From the NCBI GenBank assembly GCA_965242775.1, contig CBDETI010000004.1, forward strand, positions 48,307 through 112,306: DNA of 64,000 nt. The letters run 5' to 3'. Positions within the stretch are counted from its first letter, which is position 1, and each line of letters opens with the position of its first letter. This DNA is from JAWPMT01 sp965242775 (GTDB lineage Bacteria; Bacteroidota; Bacteroidia; Cytophagales; Cyclobacteriaceae). A program made the position numbers and the translations under genes. The notes under the pieces are model-generated. The model saw nothing but the letters and a program-made list of their open reading frames with translations. It was not told where the DNA came from and searched no databases. Below, one piece after another: positions 8,910 through 17,025 of the stretch.

Positions 8910-9857
8910 CTATTTCAAAGACCATCCAAGATCCTCTAAAATAGCAAGCGTCAGCGGTCCCGGGTCATGGTTCACTTCCATCTCGGAGAGAAAAGGGGTC
9001 ATGAGGGCGTTGGGGCTATCATTGTACAATCGCTCATCCAGATGAGATATGGATGAGCCGTCCCGAAAGGGGTCAGGTGCGTAAATTTTGGCTGGAGTCC
9101 CATTAATAACCAGTGTTCTTTGCCCTGCGAAAAATACCTGATCGCTGACAAACACTTTCCCCAGTATTTCTGAGGGATTGGGGTAGGCGGTGGTAAGCAA
9201 CTCACTGTCATTATTTTGTAGGAATAGGTCAAAGACAGTGGGTAAGTTTTGTAGTTCAGGAACATCAAAACTTGGCGTGAAAAGGCCTAATTCCGGCTGA
9301 ATACTGAACGCCCCTTCCCGTCCTTCAATACCTGCCAACGTTCCGAGCCCTAAGCCATGACCTATTTCATGAAGCAATAGCGTTACAAAATCGTATTGCC
9401 CGGTATTGGGAAGCCCATCGGTACCAAAATACCAGTTTCTTGTTCCATCGATAAGGATGTCCATGTCATTGTCATCAGGGTTCAAATCTCCTCCAGCCAG
9501 TTGCTTTGCCAGGGAGGAGGGATACCACACCTCCGGATATTGGGCGTTTGGGAAATTCTTGTGACCGTTGGGGATGGCCCTGCCGAGAAAACCCGGGCTA
9601 ATTGCTATAAAGATGACATTGACCCTGATGGAGGCCGATAGCAGCAACTTATCTTCCCAAATGTCAAATGTATGGTCAACAGCCGTTTGAATTCTCTCGC
9701 TGCCAGCGTTTGACACGAGTCTTATTTGCGGATCCGGGTCGGGAATTACCACAAACTCTTCAATCTCCGGATCTTCATTGCGGCAACCGATCAGGAGAAT
9801 CAGTGCCATGAAAAATAACAGGACCCTTGAAAAAAAAGGAGCGGAGGAGTGTTTCAT
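8910..9857 (-). CDS. Zinc-metalloprotease-like lipoprotein (HEIGHGLGLGT)
   Basis: An in-frame ATG exists at 9878, but the ATG at 9857 gives a proper lipoprotein signal (ALILLIGC), so I choose it (315 residues). The zinc motif HEIGHGLGLGT has the HExxHxxG core of metzincins, but the position of the usual third His/Asp ligand is Thr. A PTVFDLFLQNN segment follows, as in other Bacteroidota HExxH proteins of this type. It is probably an outer-membrane-anchored peptidase. It follows the Rieske lipoprotein gene on the same strand by 52 nt and may be co-transcribed. Confidence 0.8.
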   Translation of the reverse strand: MKHSSAPFFSRVLLFFMALILLIGCRNEDPEIEEFVVIPDPDPQIRLVSNAGSERIQTAVDHTFDIWEDKLLLSASIRVNVIFIAISPGFLGRAIPNGHKNFPNAQYPEVWYPSSLAKQLAGGDLNPDDNDMDILIDGTRNWYFGTDGLPNTGQYDFVTLLLHEIGHGLGLGTLAGIEGREGAFSIQPELGLFTPSFDVPELQNLPTVFDLFLQNNDSELLTTAYPNPSEILGKVFVSDQVFFAGQRTLVINGTPAKIYAPDPFRDGSSISHLDERLYNDSPNALMTPFLSEMEVNHDPGPLTLAILEDLGWSLK

Positions 9858-9909
9858 GTTACAAGTAAACACTTCCATCCGCTTAGGACCTAAGTAGTAT
9901 AACTTTTTA

Positions 9910-10326
9910 TTAATCCAAAGTCAAAATATTGCCATCCTGAGTGAAATTCCGTCGGGTTAAACCCCTTGTCGCGGGCCCGGAGACCAAGGCGCCATTGTTC
10001 TCGAAAGTTGATCCGTGGCATCCGCAGATAAATTGCCTGCCGCGAAAAGTCCAATCCCGCGAACACGAGTTGTGGGGGCATCGACTGGAGAACATGCTTA
10101 TGGCGCCACCAATATTCACAAGTAGCAGATCCTCGGTCGGGTGAAGGACCCAGGAATCTTCGGTGCTAAGTACATCGAAAGGTGATGCACCTAGGTCAAT
10201 TGTCAATGCCTCTTCCGGAGCTGGTGCGTCATCATCGTTGGAACATGCCGATAATAGCGGTCCAACTCCCAGCGACGCAATAAGGGCCGCCGCGCCCGAC
10301 TTTGATACAAATTCTTTTCTATTCAT
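9910..10326 (-). CDS. Rieske [2Fe-2S] lipoprotein
   Basis: 138 residues. A lipoprotein signal ends at LLSAC (Cys28). The Rieske centre has both ligand loops, CPHNSC (Cys83, His85) and CGCHGS (Cys101, His104), plus the two extra cysteines (Cys88, Cys103) that form a stabilising disulphide in bc1-type Rieske proteins, then STFENNGALVSGPATRGL. It should bind a high-potential iron-sulfur cluster outside the cytoplasm. No cytochrome b or oxygenase subunit is nearby, so its electron partner is unknown. Confidence 0.92.
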   Translation of the reverse strand: MNRKEFVSKSGAAALIASLGVGPLLSACSNDDDAPAPEEALTIDLGASPFDVLSTEDSWVLHPTEDLLLVNIGGAISMFSSRCPHNSCSRDWTFRGRQFICGCHGSTFENNGALVSGPATRGLTRRNFTQDGNILTLD

Positions 10327-10442
10327 TCCTATATGTCAGTTTGAGCGGGAAAATAGGAGGGTGCGCAGCTATACAAGGTTCAATTTCATGTAATTGAACT
10401 TTTTTTGTAAGGGAATCCTTGACGTGAGCGGTATCTAATGCA

Positions 10443-11483
10443 ATGACGAATCCGGTTGGTATCAGTATACTTGAATTTGTAGTTTGTTCGCACCTGTTGT
10501 TGTTCGGAGGCTACCTGCTTTTGAAAGTGAAGGGCCATTGGGGAATGAGATGGCTCGGTGCCTTCTTGTTCATACTCGGGCTTCATTTTGCGCTGCTTGC
10601 AGCAGTCGATGTATTGAGTGCCAAAATAGGTTTTTTCGTTTTTCGGACGTCCTCTTTCCTGCTCGCTAGCTACGGACCCATTTTATTCCTTGCAGTCAAG
10701 TACTTCACTGGCGCGCCTGCGAGACCTTTGCACGGCCTGCATTTTCTCTTCTTACTGATTCCTTCAATAGCTTACCATCCTGCGCTTTTGCCCTTGGCAC
10801 AGTGGCCGATGGTCAATTTGTCGTTATACAGGATTTTGCTCTATGGGCACAATCTCATTTATGTGGTGCTCGCATTTCGATTTCTACAGCTGGCAGAGCT
10901 CAAAAAAGAGGTCAACAGGTTTCTTCTGGTACCAGTCATATGCTACGGTTTAATGGTGAGTTCCTATATCTTTTTGCTGCTGGACGCTGACTTGAACAAT
11001 GCTTCTTTGTATCTGGTCTATAAGGTCTTTTTTCTCTTGGTACTCATAGTAATGGTTGATTACATGTTGGTATTGACATTGAAGAAGCCGGTGTTATTGA
11101 GTAAGTGGCCAAAGGTCCCTACGGCCGACGAGAAGGATTACAACAGGAAAGTTCTGGTAGCTGTCGACGATTTTTTGTGGGGTCAGCAACACTTCACCAA
11201 TGCGGATATCACATTGGTCAGGGTATCAGAAAAGTTGGGCTTTTCAACCAGAGATATTTCTAAATCCATTCATCTAAGCTATCAAAAGAGTTTTCGAGAA
11301 TACCTCAATACCCTTCGAATCAACCATGCAAGCGAATTGCTTCGTGAGAATCCGGAGTTGAGAATAAGCGAGGTGATGTATAAGTCCGGGTACAACTCCA
11401 AGTCCCTTTTTATCAAAAATTTTAAGGAACAGTTCCATATGGCTCCTAACGAATACCGGCAATCGGTACTAGTTGCCAGTTGA
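10443..11483 (+). CDS. Membrane-anchored AraC-family transcriptional regulator
   Basis: 346 residues. About 220 N-terminal residues form several hydrophobic helices, then a linker, then an AraC/XylS DNA-binding domain (residues 245-340) with LGFSTRDISKSIH and the signature EVMYKSGYNSKSLFIKNFKE. This membrane-embedded AraC type is frequent in Bacteroidota. It is divergent from the Rieske/protease pair with 116 bp between starts, so those genes are possible targets. The stop region overlaps the convergent protease gene by 15 nt. Confidence 0.92.
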   Translation: MTNPVGISILEFVVCSHLLLFGGYLLLKVKGHWGMRWLGAFLFILGLHFALLAAVDVLSAKIGFFVFRTSSFLLASYGPILFLAVKYFTGAPARPLHGLHFLFLLIPSIAYHPALLPLAQWPMVNLSLYRILLYGHNLIYVVLAFRFLQLAELKKEVNRFLLVPVICYGLMVSSYIFLLLDADLNNASLYLVYKVFFLLVLIVMVDYMLVLTLKKPVLLSKWPKVPTADEKDYNRKVLVAVDDFLWGQQHFTNADITLVRVSEKLGFSTRDISKSIHLSYQKSFREYLNTLRINHASELLRENPELRISEVMYKSGYNSKSLFIKNFKEQFHMAPNEYRQSVLVAS

Positions 11484-12128
11484 CGGGAGACCTTTTTTGG
11501 ATAGGTACTCCTCTACCTGACTTCTGGAAATGTACATCGAAAGCCCTAGCATTTGGGTCCCCAATCCATGATCAATAGCCGAATAATCCGCCTCACGCTC
11601 GAATTGATATCGGAATTTCTTGTTTATTAAGTAGCGAAAACCCCACCACGCCATTGCAATTGCGGGCCTTTCCGTATAGTAAACAAAGTGAGCCATTTCG
11701 TGGCCAATTACAGCCACCTGCTTGTTCAAAGTGAGGTTTTTAACGAATGAATTTGGACTCAAAATCAGCGTGTATCGATGCTTGCGGCGACGTTTCAGGA
11801 CATTACGTCCCGGATATCCTGCGGTAATGGGGTATCTGGCTTTTTCTCTGTAAATCAGCTTGATCCGATGACCCGTAAGCTCCGGGTAATGCCGGAGAGC
11901 CAGATTTATTGCTAATTCCAAACCATCGTTTTCAGGTACCATGATCATGTTTTTGTTCTCTTCTTTAAGCTCCTCCAGGTTGTAATCGTCTCTGGCACTA
12001 TAGTTCACCTGAGCCAAAGAACAGTAGCCGGTAAACGTTAACACCAGGGCCACAAAAGTCTTTAAGATGGAAGTCTTGACAAATAATGGAATTATAGGTA
12101 GTTTAAGGATCATTAAAAACCCGCGCAT
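11469..12128 (-). CDS. M48-like membrane or exported zinc metalloprotease
   Basis: 219 residues. The zinc motif HEMAHFVYY is followed by a distal EREADYSAIDHGLG that supplies the third ligand, as in M48-type peptidases. The N-terminus has a hydrophobic segment ending CSLAQ, which looks like a signal peptide or anchor. The M1 start at 12128 touches the divergent gene's ATG at 12129 (sequence CATATG); the in-frame ATG at 12113 is an alternative that leaves a 15-nt gap. It is shorter than typical M48 enzymes and its substrate is unknown. Confidence 0.8.
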   Translation of the reverse strand: MRGFLMILKLPIIPLFVKTSILKTFVALVLTFTGYCSLAQVNYSARDDYNLEELKEENKNMIMVPENDGLELAINLALRHYPELTGHRIKLIYREKARYPITAGYPGRNVLKRRRKHRYTLILSPNSFVKNLTLNKQVAVIGHEMAHFVYYTERPAIAMAWWGFRYLINKKFRYQFEREADYSAIDHGLGTQMLGLSMYISRSQVEEYLSKKGLPSTGN

Positions 12129-13136
12129 ATGTCAAAAATAATATTCACAGCTGACGATTACGGTGCCATTGATGGTATCGACGATGGTATCATAGATGCC
12201 GTCAGGAATAGCCCTATAAAATCTGTGGCCTCGTTTGCCAATAGTCCAGACGCTGCCAGGAGATTGCAGCGCTTGAAAGATTTGAAAGAAGAAGTTCCCG
12301 AGTTAGAAATCGGATGTCATTTCACCCTGACTTCAGGAAGCCCTGTTTTATCACAACAAGAGGTACCGACCTTGTATGACGATGACCCTGATAATGTTGG
12401 TAATTTTCGTGATTTCGGAGATTTTCAATATGACATGACGGAGACCGAGGTGGAAAATGAACTTCGTGCACAAATGGATGTTTTTGCGGCACAAGGTATT
12501 GAAATTGAGCACCTTACTTCCCATCACAATTCCCTGGATTACTTCGAAAAATTTCATCGTATTTTCATGAAGCTAGCACATGAATATTATCCTGGCCGTG
12601 TTATCCCCACCAGATCACCCAATGTGGAACCTGGATTGAAAGGAATGCTGTTTCGAGAAATAGTCAAAGTGAAAATGGAGGATGACAATGACGATCGTGA
12701 GTTGGAGCTGTTTTCGAATTTCGGCAATCGAATCACCAGCGTAGAGAAAGTAGAGCGCCTTATGGCGGATTACGGGTACAATGATGTAAGAATGCCATTA
12801 TTTATCAATAGCATTCACTATGGATTTCCTGACAAAAAGAAGAAGTCGCGGAGGGCCATCGAGCGAAAGTATCCTAAGCGAAGAAAGAAACTGTTGAAGG
12901 ACATTGGTAAATTGGATGAAAGTGTTCGACCCTACGAATACGTCTGCCACCTAATTGCGGATGATTATGATAGGTTTGATGAATTCGTAAACCAATTAGT
13001 CACTCAGGATTACGGCAGCGGTGTAGACGAAAAGTACTTTGATGGTAGAATGATCGAGTTGAAATCCATTAAAGGTGTTACGACGCAGGACTTGACAGAG
13101 GTAGGAGCGGAGCTTAGTTCCTGGGGTGCTATCTGA
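12129..13136 (+). CDS. ChbG/HpnK (YdjC)-family polysaccharide deacetylase
   Basis: 335 residues of the YdjC/ChbG family, which removes acetyl groups from N-acetylated oligosaccharides such as chitobiose. Metal-binding motifs are visible: FTADDYGA near residue 8, GCHFTLTSG near residue 63, and TSHHNSLD near residue 137. It is cytoplasmic, as no signal peptide is seen. It is not adjacent to the nag operon but could feed the same amino-sugar pathway. The gene is followed by a strong hairpin with a T run. Confidence 0.9.
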   Translation: MSKIIFTADDYGAIDGIDDGIIDAVRNSPIKSVASFANSPDAARRLQRLKDLKEEVPELEIGCHFTLTSGSPVLSQQEVPTLYDDDPDNVGNFRDFGDFQYDMTETEVENELRAQMDVFAAQGIEIEHLTSHHNSLDYFEKFHRIFMKLAHEYYPGRVIPTRSPNVEPGLKGMLFREIVKVKMEDDNDDRELELFSNFGNRITSVEKVERLMADYGYNDVRMPLFINSIHYGFPDKKKKSRRAIERKYPKRRKKLLKDIGKLDESVRPYEYVCHLIADDYDRFDEFVNQLVTQDYGSGVDEKYFDGRMIELKSIKGVTTQDLTEVGAELSSWGAI

Positions 13137-13154
13137 TCATTTTTGAGCCATGAA

Positions 13155-13186
13155 TTGATAATGAAATGGTGCTTTTAGTAAATTCG
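13155..13186 (+). promoter_or_regulatory. Candidate promoter of the maoC-like gene inside a terminator hairpin
   Basis: TTG at 13155-13157 and TAAATTCG at 13179-13186, 21 nt apart, fit the Bacteroidota -33/-7 pattern with one mismatch. The predicted start point near 13192 lies after the left arm of the hairpin at 13168-13202, so the downstream transcript would not carry the complete terminator. Confidence 0.35.
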
Positions 13187-13209
13187 CGCCTCTAAAAGCA
13201 CCTTTTTTT
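13168..13209 (+). terminator. Intrinsic terminator of the deacetylase gene, touching the next start codon
   Basis: A 10-bp perfect stem, GGTGCTTTTA (13168-13177) with TAAAAGCACC (13193-13202), is followed by seven T and then directly by the ATG at 13210. It has all parts of a rho-independent terminator. Confidence 0.8.
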
Positions 13210-13674
13210 ATGGCTAATATCACCATCCACAGCTTCGAAGAGTTTCAAACATATCTTAATCAGGATCTTGGTCAATCGGCACCGCACAAAATCACTCAGG
13301 AACAAATTAATCTTTTCGCTGATGCGACGGTCGATCATCAATGGATTCACACTGATCCCGAGAAAGCGGCACAGGGACCATTTGGGCAGCCTATTGCTCA
13401 TGGCTATTTGTCGCTTTCAATGATACCACACATGTGGAACCAAATTTTGGAAGTGAAGAACCTGAAGATGATGGTGAATTATGGTATTGAGAAACTGAAG
13501 TTTGCGCTACCGGTTCCGGTCAATTCGGAGCTGATATTGAGTGCACACCTGGAGGGCCTGACGAACCTGCGAGGGATTATCAAGGCAGAAGTGGGAGCGA
13601 AGATGGAAATTGTGGGTGAAAAGAAACCCGCCTTCACTGGGACGTTGGTGATGCTGTATCACTTCAATAATTAG
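13210..13674 (+). CDS. MaoC-family (R)-hydratase
   Basis: 154 residues with the hot-dog fold hydratase-2 motif: FADATVDHQWIHTD, with the catalytic Asp and His, followed by GPFGQPIAHGYLSLS. These enzymes hydrate trans-2-enoyl thioesters to (R)-3-hydroxyacyl thioesters. The length matches single-domain MaoC proteins. The next small ORF begins at the base after its stop codon, so they are probably co-transcribed. Confidence 0.93.
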   Translation: MANITIHSFEEFQTYLNQDLGQSAPHKITQEQINLFADATVDHQWIHTDPEKAAQGPFGQPIAHGYLSLSMIPHMWNQILEVKNLKMMVNYGIEKLKFALPVPVNSELILSAHLEGLTNLRGIIKAEVGAKMEIVGEKKPAFTGTLVMLYHFNN

Positions 13675-13929
13675 ATGTATTGCTCCGTCACAAGAAAAGT
13701 GGCTTATGACTCAGAGGTGTTGGCTGAAGAAGCGCTGGTGAGTCACCACATACGTCAATTTCATCGACAGCATTCCGGTCCAACCAATATCTACCAGTGT
13801 GATCATTGTGGTTCGTGGCATTTTACATCCAAGGGTGAAAGGCATCCCGCTTTGGACTCACAGGAGGAGCGGCAAGAGATGGATCGCTTGCGAGAAGCGC
13901 TGCATTGGGAACGCAAATTGCGTCGATAG
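13675..13929 (+). CDS. Small protein with a single CxxC zinc-ribbon-like motif
   Basis: 84 residues, abutting the MaoC gene. The middle holds YQCDHCGSWHFTSK, a CxxC pair with a nearby His, and an earlier HHIRQFH stretch could provide more metal ligands. The C-terminus is a charged helix. The pattern resembles small Cys/His proteins that bind one zinc ion. No function can be named. Confidence 0.7.
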   Translation: MYCSVTRKVAYDSEVLAEEALVSHHIRQFHRQHSGPTNIYQCDHCGSWHFTSKGERHPALDSQEERQEMDRLREALHWERKLRR

Positions 13930-13954
13930 GAGCGCTTTTCGCTATCTTTAGTTG

Positions 13955-15598
13955 ATGAAGATTCCTTTCCTAACCCTAATGGTCGCGGCATTTGCCGTGG
14001 GCTGCGTCCAAAAACCAACCTATGATCTTGTCCTTCGAAACGGAGTAATTTATGATGGTAGCGGAGCGGCACCGATTGCTGGAGATATAGCGGTTTCAGG
14101 TGATAGCATCGTGGCGATTGGAGACCTATCAAATGTGACCGCTCTCAAGGAGGTTGACCTGAACGGTCTGTCGGTGGCACCCGGATTCATAAATATGCTC
14201 AGCTGGGCAAACGTGACGTTAATCGAGGACGGACGATCCCAAAGTGATATACGACAAGGAGTAACCCTGGAAGTAATGGGCGAAGGCTGGTCCATGGGGC
14301 CGCTTACAGAGGAAATGCGTGCAGAGATGAAGGAGGGTCAGGTAGATATCACCTACGACATTCCCTGGACTACCTTAGGAGAGTACCTCGAGCATCTTGA
14401 GACGCGGGGTGTGTCTACTAATGTGGCCTCCTTTGTAGGCAATGGTACATTGCGACGGCATGTGATCGGTTATGAAAACCGCAAAGCTAGCGAGCAAGAA
14501 TTGCGGCATATGCAGCAACTAACGCGGGAGGCTATGGAACAAGGCGCGGTAGGAATATCTTCTTCGCTATTGTATGCTCCGAGCATGTATGCGGATACAG
14601 AGGAATTAACGGCACTTGCCAGGGTTGCCGGTGAGCATGGTGGGATGTACATTTCCCACATCCGCAACGAAGGGGATAAGCTACTTGAGTCGATTGATGA
14701 ATTGATTGCTATAGGTAAAAATGGCAATGTGCCTGCTGAAATTTATCACCTGAAAGCATCAGGCCAGGCTAATTGGCATAAAATGGACCTGGCTATTGCC
14801 AAAGTAGACTCAGCCAGAGAGGCGGGATTGGAGATTACCGCTGATATTTATACTTATAATGCAAGTTCTACTGGCCTTCATGTTCAGCTTCCGGATTGGG
14901 CCAGAGAGGGAGGAGTAGAAGCCACCATTGAGCGCCTGAAGAATCCGGTAAATCGTGATCGCGCTATTGCCGAAATCACTTTTCGAAATCCGCCTGAAAC
15001 AATTCTATTCGTCGGGTTCAAGTCTCAAGAACTTCGAAAGTATGCAGGCAAGTACTTGCATGAAGTGGCCGAGGAACTTGGCAAATCTCCAGCGGAAGCG
15101 GTAGTGGATCTGATTGTGGCGGATGATAGCAGAATTCAAGTGGTATACTTTTCCATGTCGGAGGAGAATATCAGTAAAAAAGTGCGAGTTCCTTGGGTTA
15201 GTTTTTGTTCGGATGCAGGTTCTTACACCAATGAAGGCGTATTTCTTCAGCAAAGCACACATCCTCGAGCCTATGGCTCCTTTATTCGGGTGCTCGGCAA
15301 ATACGCCCGGGAGGAGGGTGCCATTACCTTGCAAGAAGGCATAAGAAAACTGACATCCCTACCGGCGAAGAATCTGAAAATTGCTAGGAGAGGCATGCTG
15401 AAACCCGGTTTCTACGCCGATATCGTGGTTTTCGATCCGGATGAGGTCAAAGATCGGGCGACTTTCTCAGAGCCCCATCAGTATGCACAGGGAGTGATGC
15501 ATGTGTACGTCAACGGGATTCAGGTGCTGCAAAATGGCGAGCACACTGGTGCCACACCAGGAAGATTTGTAAAAGGGCCTGGCTATGTTCGCAACTAG
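13955..15598 (+). CDS. D-aminoacylase-like amidohydrolase lipoprotein
   Basis: I use the ATG at 13955; a TTG one codon upstream is in frame. The N-terminus is a lipoprotein signal (MKIPFLTLMVAAFAVGC). The rest matches N-acyl-D-amino-acid deacylases of the amidohydrolase superfamily: YDLVLRNGVIYDGSG, GISSSLLYAPSMYAD, HIRNEGDKL, EIYHLKASG (possible metal-bridging Lys) and CSDAGSYTNEG. The usual early HxH metal motif after PGFID is replaced by PGFINMLSWAN, so the metal site must be altered. It probably acts in the periplasm on acyl-D-amino acids or dipeptides. Its stop overlaps the convergent aminotransferase gene by 4 nt. Confidence 0.9.
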   Translation: MKIPFLTLMVAAFAVGCVQKPTYDLVLRNGVIYDGSGAAPIAGDIAVSGDSIVAIGDLSNVTALKEVDLNGLSVAPGFINMLSWANVTLIEDGRSQSDIRQGVTLEVMGEGWSMGPLTEEMRAEMKEGQVDITYDIPWTTLGEYLEHLETRGVSTNVASFVGNGTLRRHVIGYENRKASEQELRHMQQLTREAMEQGAVGISSSLLYAPSMYADTEELTALARVAGEHGGMYISHIRNEGDKLLESIDELIAIGKNGNVPAEIYHLKASGQANWHKMDLAIAKVDSAREAGLEITADIYTYNASSTGLHVQLPDWAREGGVEATIERLKNPVNRDRAIAEITFRNPPETILFVGFKSQELRKYAGKYLHEVAEELGKSPAEAVVDLIVADDSRIQVVYFSMSEENISKKVRVPWVSFCSDAGSYTNEGVFLQQSTHPRAYGSFIRVLGKYAREEGAITLQEGIRKLTSLPAKNLKIARRGMLKPGFYADIVVFDPDEVKDRATFSEPHQYAQGVMHVYVNGIQVLQNGEHTGATPGRFVKGPGYVRN

Positions 15599-16719
15599 CT
15601 GAGCACTTTCTTCAATGCGTCATTAAACATATCCACTTCCTCTAACGTGCCTGTACTAATACGGCACCAGTCAAGAAAGGGGGGGAACGGTCTTCCAACC
15701 AATACCCCTTCCGATTTCATTTTGGTATTTAGTTGCTGGATATCCATTCCTGACTTGAAGAAGATGAAGTTCGTATTTGACTGCACATATTCAAGTCCAA
15801 GCTCGTCAAGGGTGGAATAAATGCGCCTTTTTGCCTCTTTTGTTTGCTTTAGACTGAAGTCGTAGAATTCGCTATCCCGCAATGCTTCCTTTGCTGCCTG
15901 TACGGCTATGACATTGGTGAATGCCACAATGTTCTTTCGAAGTTCAGAGGCTATTTCCGGTTTGGCTACCATATAACCAATGCGCAATCCTGCCAGTCCA
16001 TAAACCTTGGAGAAGGTTCTGGAAACAATCACATTTTTTCCCTCTTTAACAAGCTCAACCATCGAAGGGTATTCCGGATCTTCGATGAAATCGTAATAGG
16101 CCTCATCACTGAATACTACTGTTCGTTGCGAAGCAACATCACAAAAGTCTCGCACTTTATCTTTTGGCAAAAGGGTAGAGGTGGGGTTATTGGGGTTGCA
16201 TAAGAATATCAACTTGGTCTTTGACGAGATCCTCTTCTCCATTTCCTCCAGGTCATGCATAAGATTGTCATCCACAGGTACCCAGTTGACTGTGCCACCC
16301 CATTGTCGGGCATAGGTCATCATGGCTAGAAAGGTGGGGCGGGCAGCGATTATTTCGCCCCCATTCAAGCCGTAGGTTAAACCTGCGAGTCGCAAACCCT
16401 CAGTAGATCCGCCACCAATGACGATGTGGTTAACAGGTACGCCTTCTTTCTCCGCGATCATTTCGAAAAGCTCCTGGCTGTAAGAAAAGGGATACCGACA
16501 TCCAATGTCGAAAGCGTTGGTCATTGCTTCCCGAACGCGATCCGATGGCCCATAGGGATTCTCGTTACTGCTTAATCTTACCGGAGAAGCGAGAGGCCGT
16601 GCATTGAAGCTTTCAACTAACGCAGGGTCATAAGAGGCGAGGGTCTTAGGCAACAACAAACCCGATGCACCTGCGAGTGCTGAGTTTCGTAGCCATTGCC
16701 GTCGATTAAGGTGTTTCAT
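15595..16719 (-). CDS. PLP-dependent aminotransferase (HisC-like) with a twin-arginine signal
   Basis: 374 residues of the class I/II aminotransferase fold, closest in pattern to histidinol-phosphate aminotransferases: SSNENPYGPS, FLCNPNNPTS, FSDEAYYDF and the PLP lysine in SRTFSKVYGLAGLRIGY. The N-terminus is unusual: NRRQWLRNSALAGASGLLLP has a twin arginine and a hydrophobic core like a Tat signal. That implies export of the folded, PLP-loaded enzyme. No other his genes are nearby, so a role in histidine synthesis is unlikely. Confidence 0.88.
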   Translation of the reverse strand: MKHLNRRQWLRNSALAGASGLLLPKTLASYDPALVESFNARPLASPVRLSSNENPYGPSDRVREAMTNAFDIGCRYPFSYSQELFEMIAEKEGVPVNHIVIGGGSTEGLRLAGLTYGLNGGEIIAARPTFLAMMTYARQWGGTVNWVPVDDNLMHDLEEMEKRISSKTKLIFLCNPNNPTSTLLPKDKVRDFCDVASQRTVVFSDEAYYDFIEDPEYPSMVELVKEGKNVIVSRTFSKVYGLAGLRIGYMVAKPEIASELRKNIVAFTNVIAVQAAKEALRDSEFYDFSLKQTKEAKRRIYSTLDELGLEYVQSNTNFIFFKSGMDIQQLNTKMKSEGVLVGRPFPPFLDWCRISTGTLEEVDMFNDALKKVLS

Positions 16720-16884
16720 AGTTCTGTAATAGAAAATTCAAAATAATAAAATGCCCTGAGAAAACCTATGACCCCAGATAACCGTCTACTTGCTGAGTGG
16801 CTCAAAGAATGAGGTCACTACCGTACATTTATGTTATGTAAATGTTACTTTAGTATTTCTTTAATGTGAACTAAAAAAATAGCT
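16720..16884. other. Intergenic region before a tiny ORF
   Basis: This AT-rich stretch follows the start of the divergent aminotransferase gene. It probably holds promoters in both directions, but I see no clear palindrome or consensus box in it. Confidence 0.4.
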
Positions 16885-16968
16885 ATGGAATTATTAATTA
16901 TCCTCGGCGGGATAATGGGGTTGTACGCTATACTCAAATGGCTCGATCGGCCAGGCAAGATGGGTTAA
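16885..16968 (+). CDS. 27-residue single-pass membrane peptide (candidate)
   Basis: ATG to TAA encodes a 27-residue peptide starting MELLIILGGIMGLYAILKWL and ending in a charged tail (DRPGKMG). The pattern is one transmembrane helix with a cationic end, typical of regulatory membrane micropeptides. It lies on the same strand 57 nt before the EF-hand gene. A hydrophobic 27-codon ORF could arise by chance, so confidence is limited. Confidence 0.45.
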   Translation: MELLIILGGIMGLYAILKWLDRPGKMG

Positions 16969-17025
16969 GCAAAATGAAATCATTGTTACGATAATGAATT
17001 AGATTCGCGGATCAACCTAACCTGT

